From NCBI RefSeq assembly GCF_945957355.1, contig NZ_CAMFKM010000005.1:124001-188000 (forward strand): a stretch of 64,000 nucleotides of DNA, given 5' to 3'. Shown here in pieces: positions 19,212 through 30,100 of this stretch. How positions within the stretch are numbered: the stretch's first letter is position 1; each line of letters begins with the position of its first letter. Below the pieces are notes generated by a model. It was not told the DNA's origin and searched no databases. It saw only the letters and a list, made by a program, of their open reading frames with translations. This stretch comes from an uncultured Reyranella sp. GTDB taxonomy: Bacteria > Pseudomonadota > Alphaproteobacteria > Reyranellales > Reyranellaceae. The position numbers and the translations under genes are program-made.

Positions 19212-20024
19212 ATGGACAGCGCGTTTGCGAAGAACCCGGCCGAGATTTTGAGGTCGGTCGACCCGGTGTGGGATCGAATCCGCGAAGCCGCCCAGTCGGC
19301 CGCGGCCGCCGAGCCCGTGCTGGCCGGAACCCTTCATGCCACGATCCTCAGTCAACCCCGCTTCGAAAGCGCGCTCAGCTATCATCTCGCGCGGCTTGTC
19401 GGCACGACCGAGGTGCCCGCCGCGCTGATCCGCCAGACCTTCGACGAGGCGCTTGCGGCCGATCCTGCCATCGGCCTCGCGGCGCGCGCCGACATCGTGG
19501 CGGTCGCGGACCGCGACCCGGCCTGCACCTCGCATCTCGATCCGCTGCTCTGGTTCAAGGGCTATCACGCGCTACAGACCTACCGCGCATCGCACTGGCT
19601 GTGGACGCAGGGAAGGCGCACGCTCGCCCACTTCCTGCAAAGCCGGTCGAGTGCCCTGTTCGGCCTCGACATCCATCCCGCCGCGGTGATCGGGAAGAGC
19701 ATCTTCATCGACCACGGTACTGGTGTGGTGATCGGCGAGACCGCCGTCGTCGAGGATGGCGTCTCGATGCTGCACGGCGTCACCCTGGGCGGCACCGGCA
19801 AGGAGCGCGGCGACCGTCACCCCAAGGTGCGCCGCGGCGTGCTGTTGGGCGCCGGCGCCAAGGTGCTGGGCAACATCGAGATCGGCGCCTGCGCCAAGAT
19901 CGCGGCCGGCAGCGTCGTGCTCGATCCTGTGCCGGCCGGCTGCACCGCCGCCGGTGTCCCGGCCCGCATCATCGGCTGCGTCGACGTCCCGGAGCCGGCA
20001 CTCGACATGGATCACCGCATCTAG
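19212..20024 (+). CDS. cysE: Serine O-acetyltransferase
   Basis: This 270-residue enzyme acetylates L-serine with acetyl-CoA, the first step of cysteine synthesis. It has the N-terminal helical region (PVWDRIREAAQSAAAAEPVL), the LDIHPAAVIGKSIFIDHGTG segment containing the catalytic His, and the left-handed beta-helix of hexapeptide repeats (VVIGETAVVEDGVSMLHGVT, GAKVLGNIEIGACAKIAAGS). The short C-terminal tail after GVPARIIG is where cysteine feedback inhibition and CysK binding occur in other bacteria; here it ends HRI, consistent with the terminal Ile needed for CysK binding. Confidence 0.94.
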   Translation: MDSAFAKNPAEILRSVDPVWDRIREAAQSAAAAEPVLAGTLHATILSQPRFESALSYHLARLVGTTEVPAALIRQTFDEALAADPAIGLAARADIVAVADRDPACTSHLDPLLWFKGYHALQTYRASHWLWTQGRRTLAHFLQSRSSALFGLDIHPAAVIGKSIFIDHGTGVVIGETAVVEDGVSMLHGVTLGGTGKERGDRHPKVRRGVLLGAGAKVLGNIEIGACAKIAAGSVVLDPVPAGCTAAGVPARIIGCVDVPEPALDMDHRI

Positions 20025-20095
20025 CAAGCGCCTCGGCGCCGGTGCCTTGAGAGTCCCACCCGACCGTTCATAATCGGTTGGGGGGATTCCAAATC

Positions 20096-20920
20096 ATGCG
20101 TCACAGATTCCGCGGTCTCGCGCTCCATCTCTGGACCGTGGACACGACGCCGTTCGAGGAAGCGCTCGCCGCCGCGAAGGCCGGCGGTTTCGATGCGGTC
20201 GAACTGCGCCGCGTCGACTTCAAGCGCGCCGGGGAGGGCGGGCTCTCGAACACGGCGGTGCTCGGCCGCGTGCGCGCGAACGGATTGTCCGTCAGTGCCG
20301 TTGGCTGCGAATACGGTTGGGCCTTCGCGGCGAAGGAGGATCGCGAGCGGCTGTTTGCTTCCCTGGTGGAGGCGTGCGAGAGGGCGGTCACGCTCGATTG
20401 TGCGACGGTGATGAGCGGCATCGGCCCCGGAACGGCATCGATGGAAGACGCCGTGGCGAACGTGCGTCACGCCGGTGAAATCGTTGCGCGCCATGGCTTG
20501 CGACTGGCGCTGGAGTACCAGTTCCAGCATCCGATCGTGAGCCGCCTCGACATCCTGCGGGAGTTGATCGCCAAGGCGGGACAGAAGAGCGTCGGGCTTC
20601 TGCTCGATGCCTATCACCTGCAGCGCGGCGGCCGTCCTGGCCGCGGTTTCGAGGAGGTGCCGGGTTCGGAGATCTTCTACGTGCAGTACAGCGACGTGCC
20701 CGATGCGGCGCCGAATACCGCGCCGCCGGTCGACCGTCTGCCGCCGGGACGGGGCATCGTGCGCTGGAGCGAGCTGTTCCAGCTCCTCGCCGCAAAGGAC
20801 TACCGCGGCTGGGTGAGCTACGAGGCGCCCAATCCCATCCACTGGGCCCAGCCTGCCGTCGATGTCGCGAGCGAGGGCGCAAGGGCGACGCGGCGCGCCC
20901 TGGAGGCCGCCTTCGCCTGA
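20096..20920 (+). CDS. Sugar phosphate isomerase/epimerase-like TIM barrel
   Basis: This 274-residue protein belongs to the xylose isomerase-like TIM-barrel superfamily. Family marks are GGFDAVELRRVDFKRAG on beta strand 2, ALEYQFQHPIVSRLDILREL with a metal-ligand Glu, LLLDAYHLQRGG with Asp and His ligands, and the C-terminal YRGWVSYEAPNP with the last Glu. Members isomerise sugars, dehydrate inosose or act as endonuclease IV; substrate is not predictable. The ATG follows a GGGGGA ribosome site at a good distance. Confidence 0.82.
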   Translation: MRHRFRGLALHLWTVDTTPFEEALAAAKAGGFDAVELRRVDFKRAGEGGLSNTAVLGRVRANGLSVSAVGCEYGWAFAAKEDRERLFASLVEACERAVTLDCATVMSGIGPGTASMEDAVANVRHAGEIVARHGLRLALEYQFQHPIVSRLDILRELIAKAGQKSVGLLLDAYHLQRGGRPGRGFEEVPGSEIFYVQYSDVPDAAPNTAPPVDRLPPGRGIVRWSELFQLLAAKDYRGWVSYEAPNPIHWAQPAVDVASEGARATRRALEAAFA

Positions 20921-20980
20921 CCCACCTGCGACCAGCGGCGGGATGGATGAGAGTTGCCGGAGGCGCTACTTATCTGGACG

Positions 20981-21688
20981 ATGGCGCAGAAGAAGAAGTC
21001 CCCGAGCAAGTCCCGGAAGAGCGCTTCTTCAGGCGCCAAGCCGCCATCTTCCGGCGCCAGGCCTCCCGTTTCCGGCCCGAAGACAAGGGCACGCAAGCAG
21101 GCGCCCCGGGCCCCGGGGCCGCTGCCGCCGCCGAGCACGACACTGCAGCAGGAACTGCACATGATGGCGCGCAGCGGCATGCAGTCGCTGCAGAGCCTGA
21201 TCGTCTTCCTGGCCGTGCTGGTCGTGATCGCGGGCGTCGGCATCGGCGCCTGGGCGATGAGGCCGGTGCCGGGCTATGCGTCGGAAGAGCAGAAAGCGGG
21301 CTCGCCCTTCGACGCGATTTTCACGGCGGAGAATACGAGCCCGTGGTTTGCGATGAAGGGCCTGAAGTTTGCCTGCGTGCTCGATCATGTGCGCGCCTCG
21401 GGCCGCGAGCCGACTCTCATCGAGGCGACCGACGTGCGTTTTCCGGCGGGTTCTGCCGCCGAGCTGAAACCGGGCGAGCAGGCCACCTTCCGGTGTCCGT
21501 TCCGTGCCCTGTTCGGCCTGCCGCCGCTCAACGAGGACTACGGCGTCGTGCAGCGTTCGCAGATCTATTTCCATGCTTCCTACGATCTGCCGTTCATCGG
21601 CGCGATCCGCCTGAGCGACAACAGCGCGCCCTTCGTGCTCAACACGAGGCTCTTGCCGCCGCGGTGGACGAACAGGCCGGACGGCTGA
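20981..21688 (+). CDS. Single-pass membrane protein with basic cytoplasmic tail, unknown function
   Basis: This 235-residue protein is not one I recognise. Residues 1-55 are a low-complexity K/S/P/A/R tail (MAQKKKSPSKSRKSASSGAK), one transmembrane helix spans about 71-92 (LIVFLAVLVVIAGVGIGAWA), and the remaining 140 residues look periplasmic, with two cysteines (FACVLDHV and TFRCPFRALF) that could pair. The ATG at 20981 is preferred to a TTG at 20954, because GGAGG precedes it and the leading nine residues of the longer form are atypical. It lies 60 bases after the isomerase and may share its transcript. Confidence 0.7.
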   Translation: MAQKKKSPSKSRKSASSGAKPPSSGARPPVSGPKTRARKQAPRAPGPLPPPSTTLQQELHMMARSGMQSLQSLIVFLAVLVVIAGVGIGAWAMRPVPGYASEEQKAGSPFDAIFTAENTSPWFAMKGLKFACVLDHVRASGREPTLIEATDVRFPAGSAAELKPGEQATFRCPFRALFGLPPLNEDYGVVQRSQIYFHASYDLPFIGAIRLSDNSAPFVLNTRLLPPRWTNRPDG

Positions 21689-21750
21689 CGCAGCCAGCGG
21701 CCTCCTCGTAGTCGAGCACAGGCCTTTGGCTGGCACCGCCTTGCCGGTGA

Positions 21751-21804
21751 GCCGTTCCCCGCGCGAGGAACGGCCGGGCTTGCCGTCGGGCCGTTCCCGA
21801 CGGC
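21751..21804. repeat. Two tandem perfect hairpins
   Basis: The first is GCCGTTCC/GGAACGGC (8-bp arms, 8-base loop, 21751-21774). The second is GCCGTCGGG/CCCGACGGC (9-bp arms, 5-base loop, 21782-21804). Both share a GCCG-T-C core, and the loop of the second again contains CCGTT. They fill the gap between the membrane protein and the TPR gene. A REP/BIME-like pair or a terminator without U tract would look like this. Confidence 0.55.
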
Positions 21805-21838
21805 ACCATGTCTCCGGATCGCAGCGGGGGCATGGACC

Positions 21839-23491
21839 ATGGACGACTATTACGATCTCGGCGCCTACAAGCGCACCGTCACCACCTCTTCGCCACAGAC
21901 GCAGCTCTGGTTCGATCGCGGACTGAACTGGCTCTACGGGTTCAATCATGCCGAAGCGATCAAGTGCTTCGAGAAGGCGCTGGAGACCGATCCCGGCTGT
22001 GCCATGGCGCACTGGGGCATCTCCTACGCCGCCGGGCCGAACTACAATCTCCCCTGGCACCGCTACGATCCGGCCGGCAAGAAGCGGGCGCTCGAAGCCT
22101 CCTACGACGCCATGCAGCGTGCACTGGCTGCCGCGCCCAGCGCCTCGCCGGTCGAGCAGGCGCTGATCCGCGCCTTGCCGGCGCGCTATCCGCAGCGCGA
22201 GGCGATCGAGGACCAGACGACCTGGGACAAGGCGTTCACGGTCGAGATGCGCAAGCTGTTCCAGGCCCACCCGCGCGATCTCGACCTGCGCTCGGTCTTT
22301 GCCGAGGCGATCATGAACGAGACGCCCTGGCAGATGTGGGACCTCAAGACCGGCCAGCCGACGCCGGGCGCCGGGACGGAGGAGGCGGTCGAGGTGCTGG
22401 AGGGTGCCTTTCGCGACATTCCCGCGAGCTGGGACCATCCCGGCCTGCTGCACCTCTATGTCCACCTGATGGAGATGTCACCGTTCCCGCAGCGCGCGCT
22501 GCGCGCCGGCGACCGGCTGCGCGACCTGGTGCCGGACTCCGGCCATCTCGTGCACATGCCGACCCATATTGACGTACTGTGCGGCAACTATCGGGACGTC
22601 GTCGTCTACAACCAGAAGGCCGTCGTGGTCGACCGCAAGTACCTCGCACGCGAGGGCGCCCTCAACGTCTATTCGATGTATCGCAGCCACGACCACCACT
22701 TCATCGTCTACGGCGCCATGTTCCTCGGCCAGTACACGCCGGCCATCACCGCGGCGCAGGAGCTGATCGACACCACGCCGGAAGAGCTGCTGCGCATCCA
22801 GTCGCCGCCGATGGCCGACTTCGTCGAGGGCTATCTCTCGATGAAGCAGCACGTGCTGGTGCGCTTCGGCAAGTGGCGCGAGATCATCGCGCAGGAGCTG
22901 CCCAAGGACCCCGAGCTCTACTGCTCGACCACGGCGATGACGCTCTACGCCAAGGGCGTAGCGCATTCGGTACTGGGCGAGATCGAGCAGGCCGAGCAGG
23001 CGCGCGCGGCCTTCCGGGCCGCCAAGGCGCGCGTGCCCGAGAGCCGGCGCCTGCACAACAACACTATGGTCGACCTGCTGGCCATCGCCGAGGAAATGCT
23101 AACCGGCGAGCTGGAATACCGCCGCGGCAACTTCGATCTTGCCTTCGCCCATCTGCGCCGCGCCGTCGAACTCGACGATTCGCTGCCCTACGACGAGCCC
23201 TGGGGGTGGATGCAGCCGACCCGCCACGCGCTCGGCGCGTTGCTGCTGGAGCAGGGCCATCTCGCCGAGGCCGAGGCCGTCTATCGCGCCGACCTCGGCT
23301 TCGACGGCAAGACCAACCGTGCCTGCTGGCACCCCGAGAACGTCTGGAGCCTGCACGGCCTCCACGAATGCCTGACGCGGCGGGGCGAGACGGTCGAGGC
23401 GCCTCTGATCAAGGCGCGGCTGGATCTGGCCTCGGCGCGGACAGAGTTCCCGGTGCGGGCTTCCTGTCTGTGTCGGAGAGAAGCTGCGTGA
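21839..23491 (+). CDS. Tetratricopeptide-repeat protein
   Basis: This 550-residue protein without signal peptide consists of TPR-like helical repeats. The first clear unit is LWFDRGLNWLYGFNHAEAIKCFEKALETDPGC (about residues 23-55), and others occur near 230-330 and 400-500 (HLRRAVELDDSLPYDEPWGW, LLEQGHLAEAEAVYRADLGF). TPR stacks mediate protein-protein contacts. A conserved MPTHIDVLCGNYRDVVVYNQ stretch near 240 is seen in related uncharacterised bacterial TPR proteins. It stands alone after two hairpins and converges with the channel-like gene. Confidence 0.8.
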   Translation: MDDYYDLGAYKRTVTTSSPQTQLWFDRGLNWLYGFNHAEAIKCFEKALETDPGCAMAHWGISYAAGPNYNLPWHRYDPAGKKRALEASYDAMQRALAAAPSASPVEQALIRALPARYPQREAIEDQTTWDKAFTVEMRKLFQAHPRDLDLRSVFAEAIMNETPWQMWDLKTGQPTPGAGTEEAVEVLEGAFRDIPASWDHPGLLHLYVHLMEMSPFPQRALRAGDRLRDLVPDSGHLVHMPTHIDVLCGNYRDVVVYNQKAVVVDRKYLAREGALNVYSMYRSHDHHFIVYGAMFLGQYTPAITAAQELIDTTPEELLRIQSPPMADFVEGYLSMKQHVLVRFGKWREIIAQELPKDPELYCSTTAMTLYAKGVAHSVLGEIEQAEQARAAFRAAKARVPESRRLHNNTMVDLLAIAEEMLTGELEYRRGNFDLAFAHLRRAVELDDSLPYDEPWGWMQPTRHALGALLLEQGHLAEAEAVYRADLGFDGKTNRACWHPENVWSLHGLHECLTRRGETVEAPLIKARLDLASARTEFPVRASCLCRREAA

Positions 23492-23508
23492 GTGGATTTC
23501 AGCCCGGG

Positions 23509-23994
23509 TTAATCCCGCCGGCGGTCAGAGCCTAGGCGTGTTGCCGCCGGCCACACCCGCTGGATCATCGCAAACAGGAATGCGGTCGTGAGGCCGAACA
23601 GCAGCATGCCGTTCAGCGCCTCGAGCGCGCCTAGCATCTTCCATCTGTGCTCGAGGTGGATGCTGGTGTCTCCGTAGGTGGTCAGCGCGCCCAGAGAGTA
23701 GAGCATGGCCGAGCGGTTGTCGGGGATCGCGCCGAGGAAGCGGTAGGCCAGCGCCCAGATGCCGCCTTCTACGATGTGCAGTGCCGTCACCAGGGTGACC
23801 GCCAACGCCATCACCAAGGCGAAGGTGAAGGAGAAGTGGCGGCGGCTCTTCACATGGTCGATCGCGTACTCCACCCGCGCCGTGAACAGCGCCAGGCACA
23901 AGACATGGAGGACACTGGTGAAGGCGATTAGCGGGATGCCCCACGCCCAGTCGGCACCCCACTGGACCTCGTTCAGCGGATTCATTGGGCGCAT
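23509..23994 (-). CDS. Small ion-channel-like membrane protein
   Basis: This protein of about 161 residues has three hydrophobic segments (PLIAFTSVLHVLCLALFTAR, FALVMALAVTLVTALHIV, and GMLLFGLTTAFLFAMIQRVW) and a re-entrant pore-like stretch SLGALTTYGDTS before the last one. The layout resembles the pore module of two-transmembrane potassium channels, but the filter GYG/GFG is absent: TTYGDT stands in its place. Selectivity for K+ is therefore doubtful. The start may be the ATG at 23994 or 23985; no strong ribosome site decides. It converges with the TPR gene, 17 bases between stops. Confidence 0.65.
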   Translation of the reverse strand: MRPMNPLNEVQWGADWAWGIPLIAFTSVLHVLCLALFTARVEYAIDHVKSRRHFSFTFALVMALAVTLVTALHIVEGGIWALAYRFLGAIPDNRSAMLYSLGALTTYGDTSIHLEHRWKMLGALEALNGMLLFGLTTAFLFAMIQRVWPAATRLGSDRRRD

Positions 23995-24035
23995 CGTAGC
24001 TGGTCGCCGGTGGCACCGGCAACGCGATACAGTCA

Positions 24036-24722
24036 TCAGGCGGCGGCGCGGCCGGGCCTGTATTCTTGGATCGCTGCGGTGATCTCGTCGGCGATGCGAT
24101 CATTGAGGCGCTTCTTGGTCGCTTCGTAGGAAGGCCAGTCGAGCGCTTTCAGTCGCTGCAGTTCGGCCTCGATCGCTGGCTGAAGGTCTGCCGCCTCGCA
24201 GACCTGGTCGAGGTATCCGTGCTGCTGTGCCGACACAGGCTCGAACATCGTCGCCGTCGACACTCTCGCGAGCCCCGGCGGTGACAGGCGGTGACGTGCC
24301 AGGGCGAGCGCGAAGTGGGGCACCGTCAGTCCTATGGCGACCTCGTTCAGCCCGATCTTCCAGTTGCCGGCCACGCCAAACCTGACGTCGGCCGCCAGCA
24401 TCAGGAAGGCACCCATCGGATAGGCGTGGCCGGTGCAGACCGTCACGATCGGCCTCGGATGCTTGAGGAAGCGAAGGATGAGGTCCGCGCCCGCCCGCAC
24501 CATGGCGAGCGATGCGTCCGGTCCGCGTGCGAAGGTCCTGAGGTCGAAACCTGCCGAGAAGATTCCCGGCCGGCCCTGCACGACGACAGGGCCGCCGTGA
24601 GAGGCGGCTTCCTCCAGCCGGGTCGCGATCTCGGTCAGCATCTCGAGCGACATGGCGTTGACCTTGCCGTCGTCGAGCAGGATGCGAGTCACGCCGTCTT
24701 CGAAAGTCACACTCGTCAGCAT
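24036..24722 (-). CDS. Enoyl-CoA hydratase/isomerase family protein
   Basis: This 228-residue crotonase-fold protein is slightly shorter than usual (about 260). It has LLDDGKVNAMSLEMLTEI, the oxyanion-hole region GIFSAGFDLRTFA, and CTGHAYPMGAFLMLAADVRF. The usual catalytic Glu positions are not evident (GLNEVAIGLTVPHFA has one Glu), so it may be a hydratase with altered chemistry or an isomerase. It is divergent from a TetR regulator, and two matching operator-like repeats lie between them, so the pair is probably a regulator and its target. Confidence 0.85.
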   Translation of the reverse strand: MLTSVTFEDGVTRILLDDGKVNAMSLEMLTEIATRLEEAASHGGPVVVQGRPGIFSAGFDLRTFARGPDASLAMVRAGADLILRFLKHPRPIVTVCTGHAYPMGAFLMLAADVRFGVAGNWKIGLNEVAIGLTVPHFALALARHRLSPPGLARVSTATMFEPVSAQQHGYLDQVCEAADLQPAIEAELQRLKALDWPSYEATKKRLNDRIADEITAAIQEYRPGRAAA

Positions 24723-24731
24723 GAAACCCTC

Positions 24732-24781
24732 ATATAGACCAATTGTTATAATTCAAGGATGGATATAGACCAATCGTCATA
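24732..24781. promoter_or_regulatory. Two direct copies of a TetR-type operator
   Basis: ATATAGACCAATTGTTATA (24732-24750) and ATATAGACCAATCGTCATA (24763-24781) match at 17 of 19 bases. Their starts are 31 bases apart, three helical turns, so bound dimers would lie on the same face of the DNA. Each contains a TAGAC half-site with a degenerate inverted partner. They fill the divergent promoter between the enoyl-CoA hydratase and TetR genes. Confidence 0.75.
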
Positions 24782-24805
24782 GAGTCAAACGGCGAGGAAA
24801 GTTCG

Positions 24806-25368
24806 ATGGCCAATGCCGCCAAGCACAAGGACGCGCTCGTGCGCACCGCGATGCGCCTGTTCCGGCAGCAGGGCTACGCCTCGACGGGGCTGCAGCAGAT
24901 CCTCGTGGAGAGCGGTGCGCCCAAGGGCTCGCTCTATCACTATTTCCCCGACGGCAAGGAGCAGCTGGCCGAGGCGGCGGTGCGGCTTGCGGGCCAGCTG
25001 ATGGGCGAGATGCTGGCGGCGCATGCCGAACGCGCCGCGACGCCGGCGGCCTTCGCGAAGGCCTACTGCGCGACGATGGCGGGCTGGATGAAGGAATCGG
25101 ATTTCCGGTCGGGCTGCCCGATCGCGACCACGATGCTGGAGACGGCACCGCACTCACAGGCGCTGACCAAGGCTGGCGCCGACGCAATCGATCGCTGGAT
25201 CGAAATCATCGCGCCGGTGTTCCGCCGTGCCGGTGCGACGGCGGCTCAGGCACGGTCGGCGGCGCAGCAGCTGATTGCGGCAGTCGAAGGCGCGCTGGTG
25301 ATCGCGCGCATCCGCCGGAGCGCGACGCCCCTTCTGGACGTCGCGCGGAGCTTCAAAGCTGCCGATGC

Positions 25369-25372
<4 letters not shown>
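24806..25372 (+). CDS. TetR-family repressor, LmrA/YxaF-like
   Basis: This 188-residue regulator has an N-terminal helix-turn-helix ([20 protein letters not shown], then [20 protein letters not shown], with recognition helix in KGSLYHYF). The C-terminal domain has [13 protein letters not shown] as in LmrA/YxaF-type repressors. These often control nearby drug-resistance or fatty-acid genes and lift off when a small hydrophobic ligand binds. The likely target is the divergent enoyl-CoA hydratase gene plus its own gene, through the two operator repeats. Its stop overlaps the converging ettA gene by four bases. Confidence 0.9.
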
Positions 25373-27045
<1,673 letters not shown>

Positions 27046-27125
27046 TGTGACCGAATCCTTGTGTGGCGGAGCTTGTAGCGGCCCCGCCCAGGCGGTTCAA
27101 TGACGGCGGGGAGAAACGCGCACGC

Positions 27126-30100
27126 ATGCTGGTGGAACCGGCTGTCCTGGCCCTGTCGCTGGCCTATCTGGGGCTGCTCTTCGCCGTGGCCTGGTTCGGC
27201 GACCGCTATGCGCGCGACTGGTCGCGGAACTCGGTGGCGCCGGTGGTCTATGGCCTGTCGCTGGCCATCTACTGCACCTCCTGGACCTTCTACGGCGCGG
27301 TCGGGCGGGCGGCGACCTCGGGCATCGACTTCATCCTGATCTATACCGGCCCGGTCCTGGTCGTGACCCTGGGCTATCCGATCCTCGCCAAGATGGTGCG
27401 GGTGGCCAAGCAGCACAACGTCACCTCGATCGCCGACTTCCTGGCCTCACGCTACGGCAAGAGCCGTGCGGTGGGTGTCATCGCCACCTTGTTCGCGACC
27501 GTGGGCGTGCTGCCCTACATCGCGCTGCAGCTCCAGGCCGTGTCTTCCTCGTTCCGCACCATTGCGGCGCCCTTGCCGTGGAGCGGCGGGGCGCCGGGCG
27601 TGGTGCATGCCGACACCTCACTGATCGTGGCGGCGCTGATGGCGCTGTTCACCATCCTGTTCGGCGTGCGCAACGTGCAGGCCTCCGAGCAGCATCGCGG
27701 CATGATGCTGGCCATCGCCTTCGAATCGGTGGTGAAGCTGTTGGCGCTGCTGGCGGTCGGCCCCTTCGTCGTCTGGTTCCTGTTCGACGGCCCGGCCGAC
27801 ATGGTGGGGCGCCTGGCCGAGGTCCCGGCCGTGGCCGAGCGCCTGACGCGCGAGGCCTCGCCGCTCACCTGGGTGGTGATGTCGCTGCTCTCGGGCATGG
27901 CCTTCCTCTGCCTGCCGCGTCAGTTCCACGTTGCCGTCGTCGAGCATGACCATCCCGCGAGCCTCCGCACGGCGCGCTGGCTGTTTCCGGTCTATCTCGT
28001 GCTGATCAACCTTTTCGTCATCCCGATCGCGGCGGCAGGCCTGCTGCTGCTCGGACCGGGCATCAGCCCCGACCTCTACGTGCTGCAGCTGCCGCTGGTC
28101 GGTGGCAAGAGCTGGCTCTCGGCATTCGTCTTCATCGGCGGCCTGTCGGCGGCAACCTCGATGGTCATCGTTGCCTGCATGGCGCTGTCGGGCATGATCG
28201 GCAACGAGTTGCTGATGCCGTACCTGCTGCGCCGGCAGGCCGGCGTGGTGCGCGACATGGGTCCGGTGGTTGTGCTGGTGCGCCGCGCCGCCGTCGTGCT
28301 GATCCTGATGGCCGGCTACGCCTACGAGCGCATCATCTCGGGATACCTGCCGCTCGCCTCGATCGGCCTGATCTCCTTCTGTGCCGTCGCCAACTTCGCG
28401 CCGGGTCTCGTGCTCGGCCTCTACTGGCAGCGCGCCCATCGCTACGGCGTCGTTTCAGGCCTGGCCGGCGGCTTCGTCGTCTGGCTCTACGCGCTGCTGC
28501 TGCCGACCCTGCACCAGGGGGCGGGCGACGGGCCGGTGGCCCCGTTCATGCCGTACCTGCCTGCGCCCCTGGCCGCCCTCGATCCGGTGCTGCAGGGGTT
28601 CCTGGCTTGCCTCGCAGTCAACAGCGCGCTGCTGGTCGGCGTCTCCCTGCTGGTGCGCCCCGTGGGCCGCGACCGCGAGCAGGCGGATGCCTTCGTGCTG
28701 GGTGCCGAACCGCGGCCGCCGTCGCGCCGCGCGCCGGCCGACGCCACTCGCATCGAGGAGCTGCGCCAGCTCCTCGCGCGCTTCGTCGGCGTCGAGCGCG
28801 CGGCCCGCACACTGTCGGGGGAGCTGTCGCTGGAAACCGCGCTCGCCCGGACCGAGCGCATGTTGTCCGGCACGCTGGGCGCTGCCTCGGCGCGCGTGAT
28901 CGTGGCAGCCTCGGTCCGGCGCGGACGGCTGCTGACGCGCAGTGCGCGCGCCATCATCGACGAGGCGTCGGAGGCGATCCGCTACAACTACGAAATCCTG
29001 CGCAACACGCTCGACCATGTCGGCATGGGCATCGCCGCCTTCGATCGTGAGGGCAGGCTGGAGATCTTCAATGACCGCTTCACCTCACTGCTGGCGCTCG
29101 ACGACGATGCCGTCGCGGTCGGCGCCGCGCCGCGCGAGTTCGGCGCTACCGCCGACGTCGTCGACCTGCTGCGCCGGCCCGGGACGCCGCAGACGCACGA
29201 GATCGCCACGCGCGACGGCCGCGTGATCGAGCTGCGGCTCGATCCGCTGCCGGAGGACGGATTCGTCGCCACCTGCAACGACGTGACGGCCCGCGTGCGA
29301 ACCGCCGAGGCGCTGCGGGACAGCGACGGCCAGCTGCGCCGCGCCGCCGAGACGCTGGAACAGCGGGTGGCCGAGCGCACCGCCGAGCTCGAGGCCAGCC
29401 GCGCGGAGGCGGAGGCAGCAAATCTCGGCAAGACGCGCTTCATCGCGGCGGCGAGCCACGACCTGCTGCAGCCGCTGCATGCCGCGCGACTATTTACTGC
29501 GGCGATGATCGATCGTGATCCGCGCAACGATCTCGGCGGCAAGATCGATGCGAGCCTGGGCGCCGTCGAGTCGCTGCTCGACGCGCTGCTCGACATCTCG
29601 AAGCTCGATGCCGGCGCCTTCAAGCCGGAGAAGCGGCCGTTCGCGCTCCAGCCCCTGTTCGACTCGCTCGCCACTGCCTTCGCTCCGACAGCCACACGGT
29701 ACGGGGTCGAACTGACGACTGTGCCGACGGGTGCCTTCGTCAACACCGATCCGGCCTTCCTGCGCCGCATCCTTCAGAACCTGCTCTCGAACGCGTTGCG
29801 CTACGGTCGGAGCGAGGGAAGGACGGCGCGGGTGCTGCTGGGCTGCCGCCGCGCGGGCGGCGCGTTGCGCATCGAAGTGAGGGACAATGGGCCGGGCATC
29901 GCGCCCGACAAGCAGGCCGTGATCTTCGACGAGTTCGTGCGGCTTCAGCCCGAGGACGAGGGCCAGCGCGAGGAGCGGGGTCTGGGCCTCGGCCTCGCGA
30001 TCGTCGACCGCATTGCGCGCATGCTCGACCTGCCCGTCGCGCTCGCCTCCGCCCCCGGCAAGGGCTCGACCTTCTCTGTCACCGTGCCGAGGGTCGCGGC

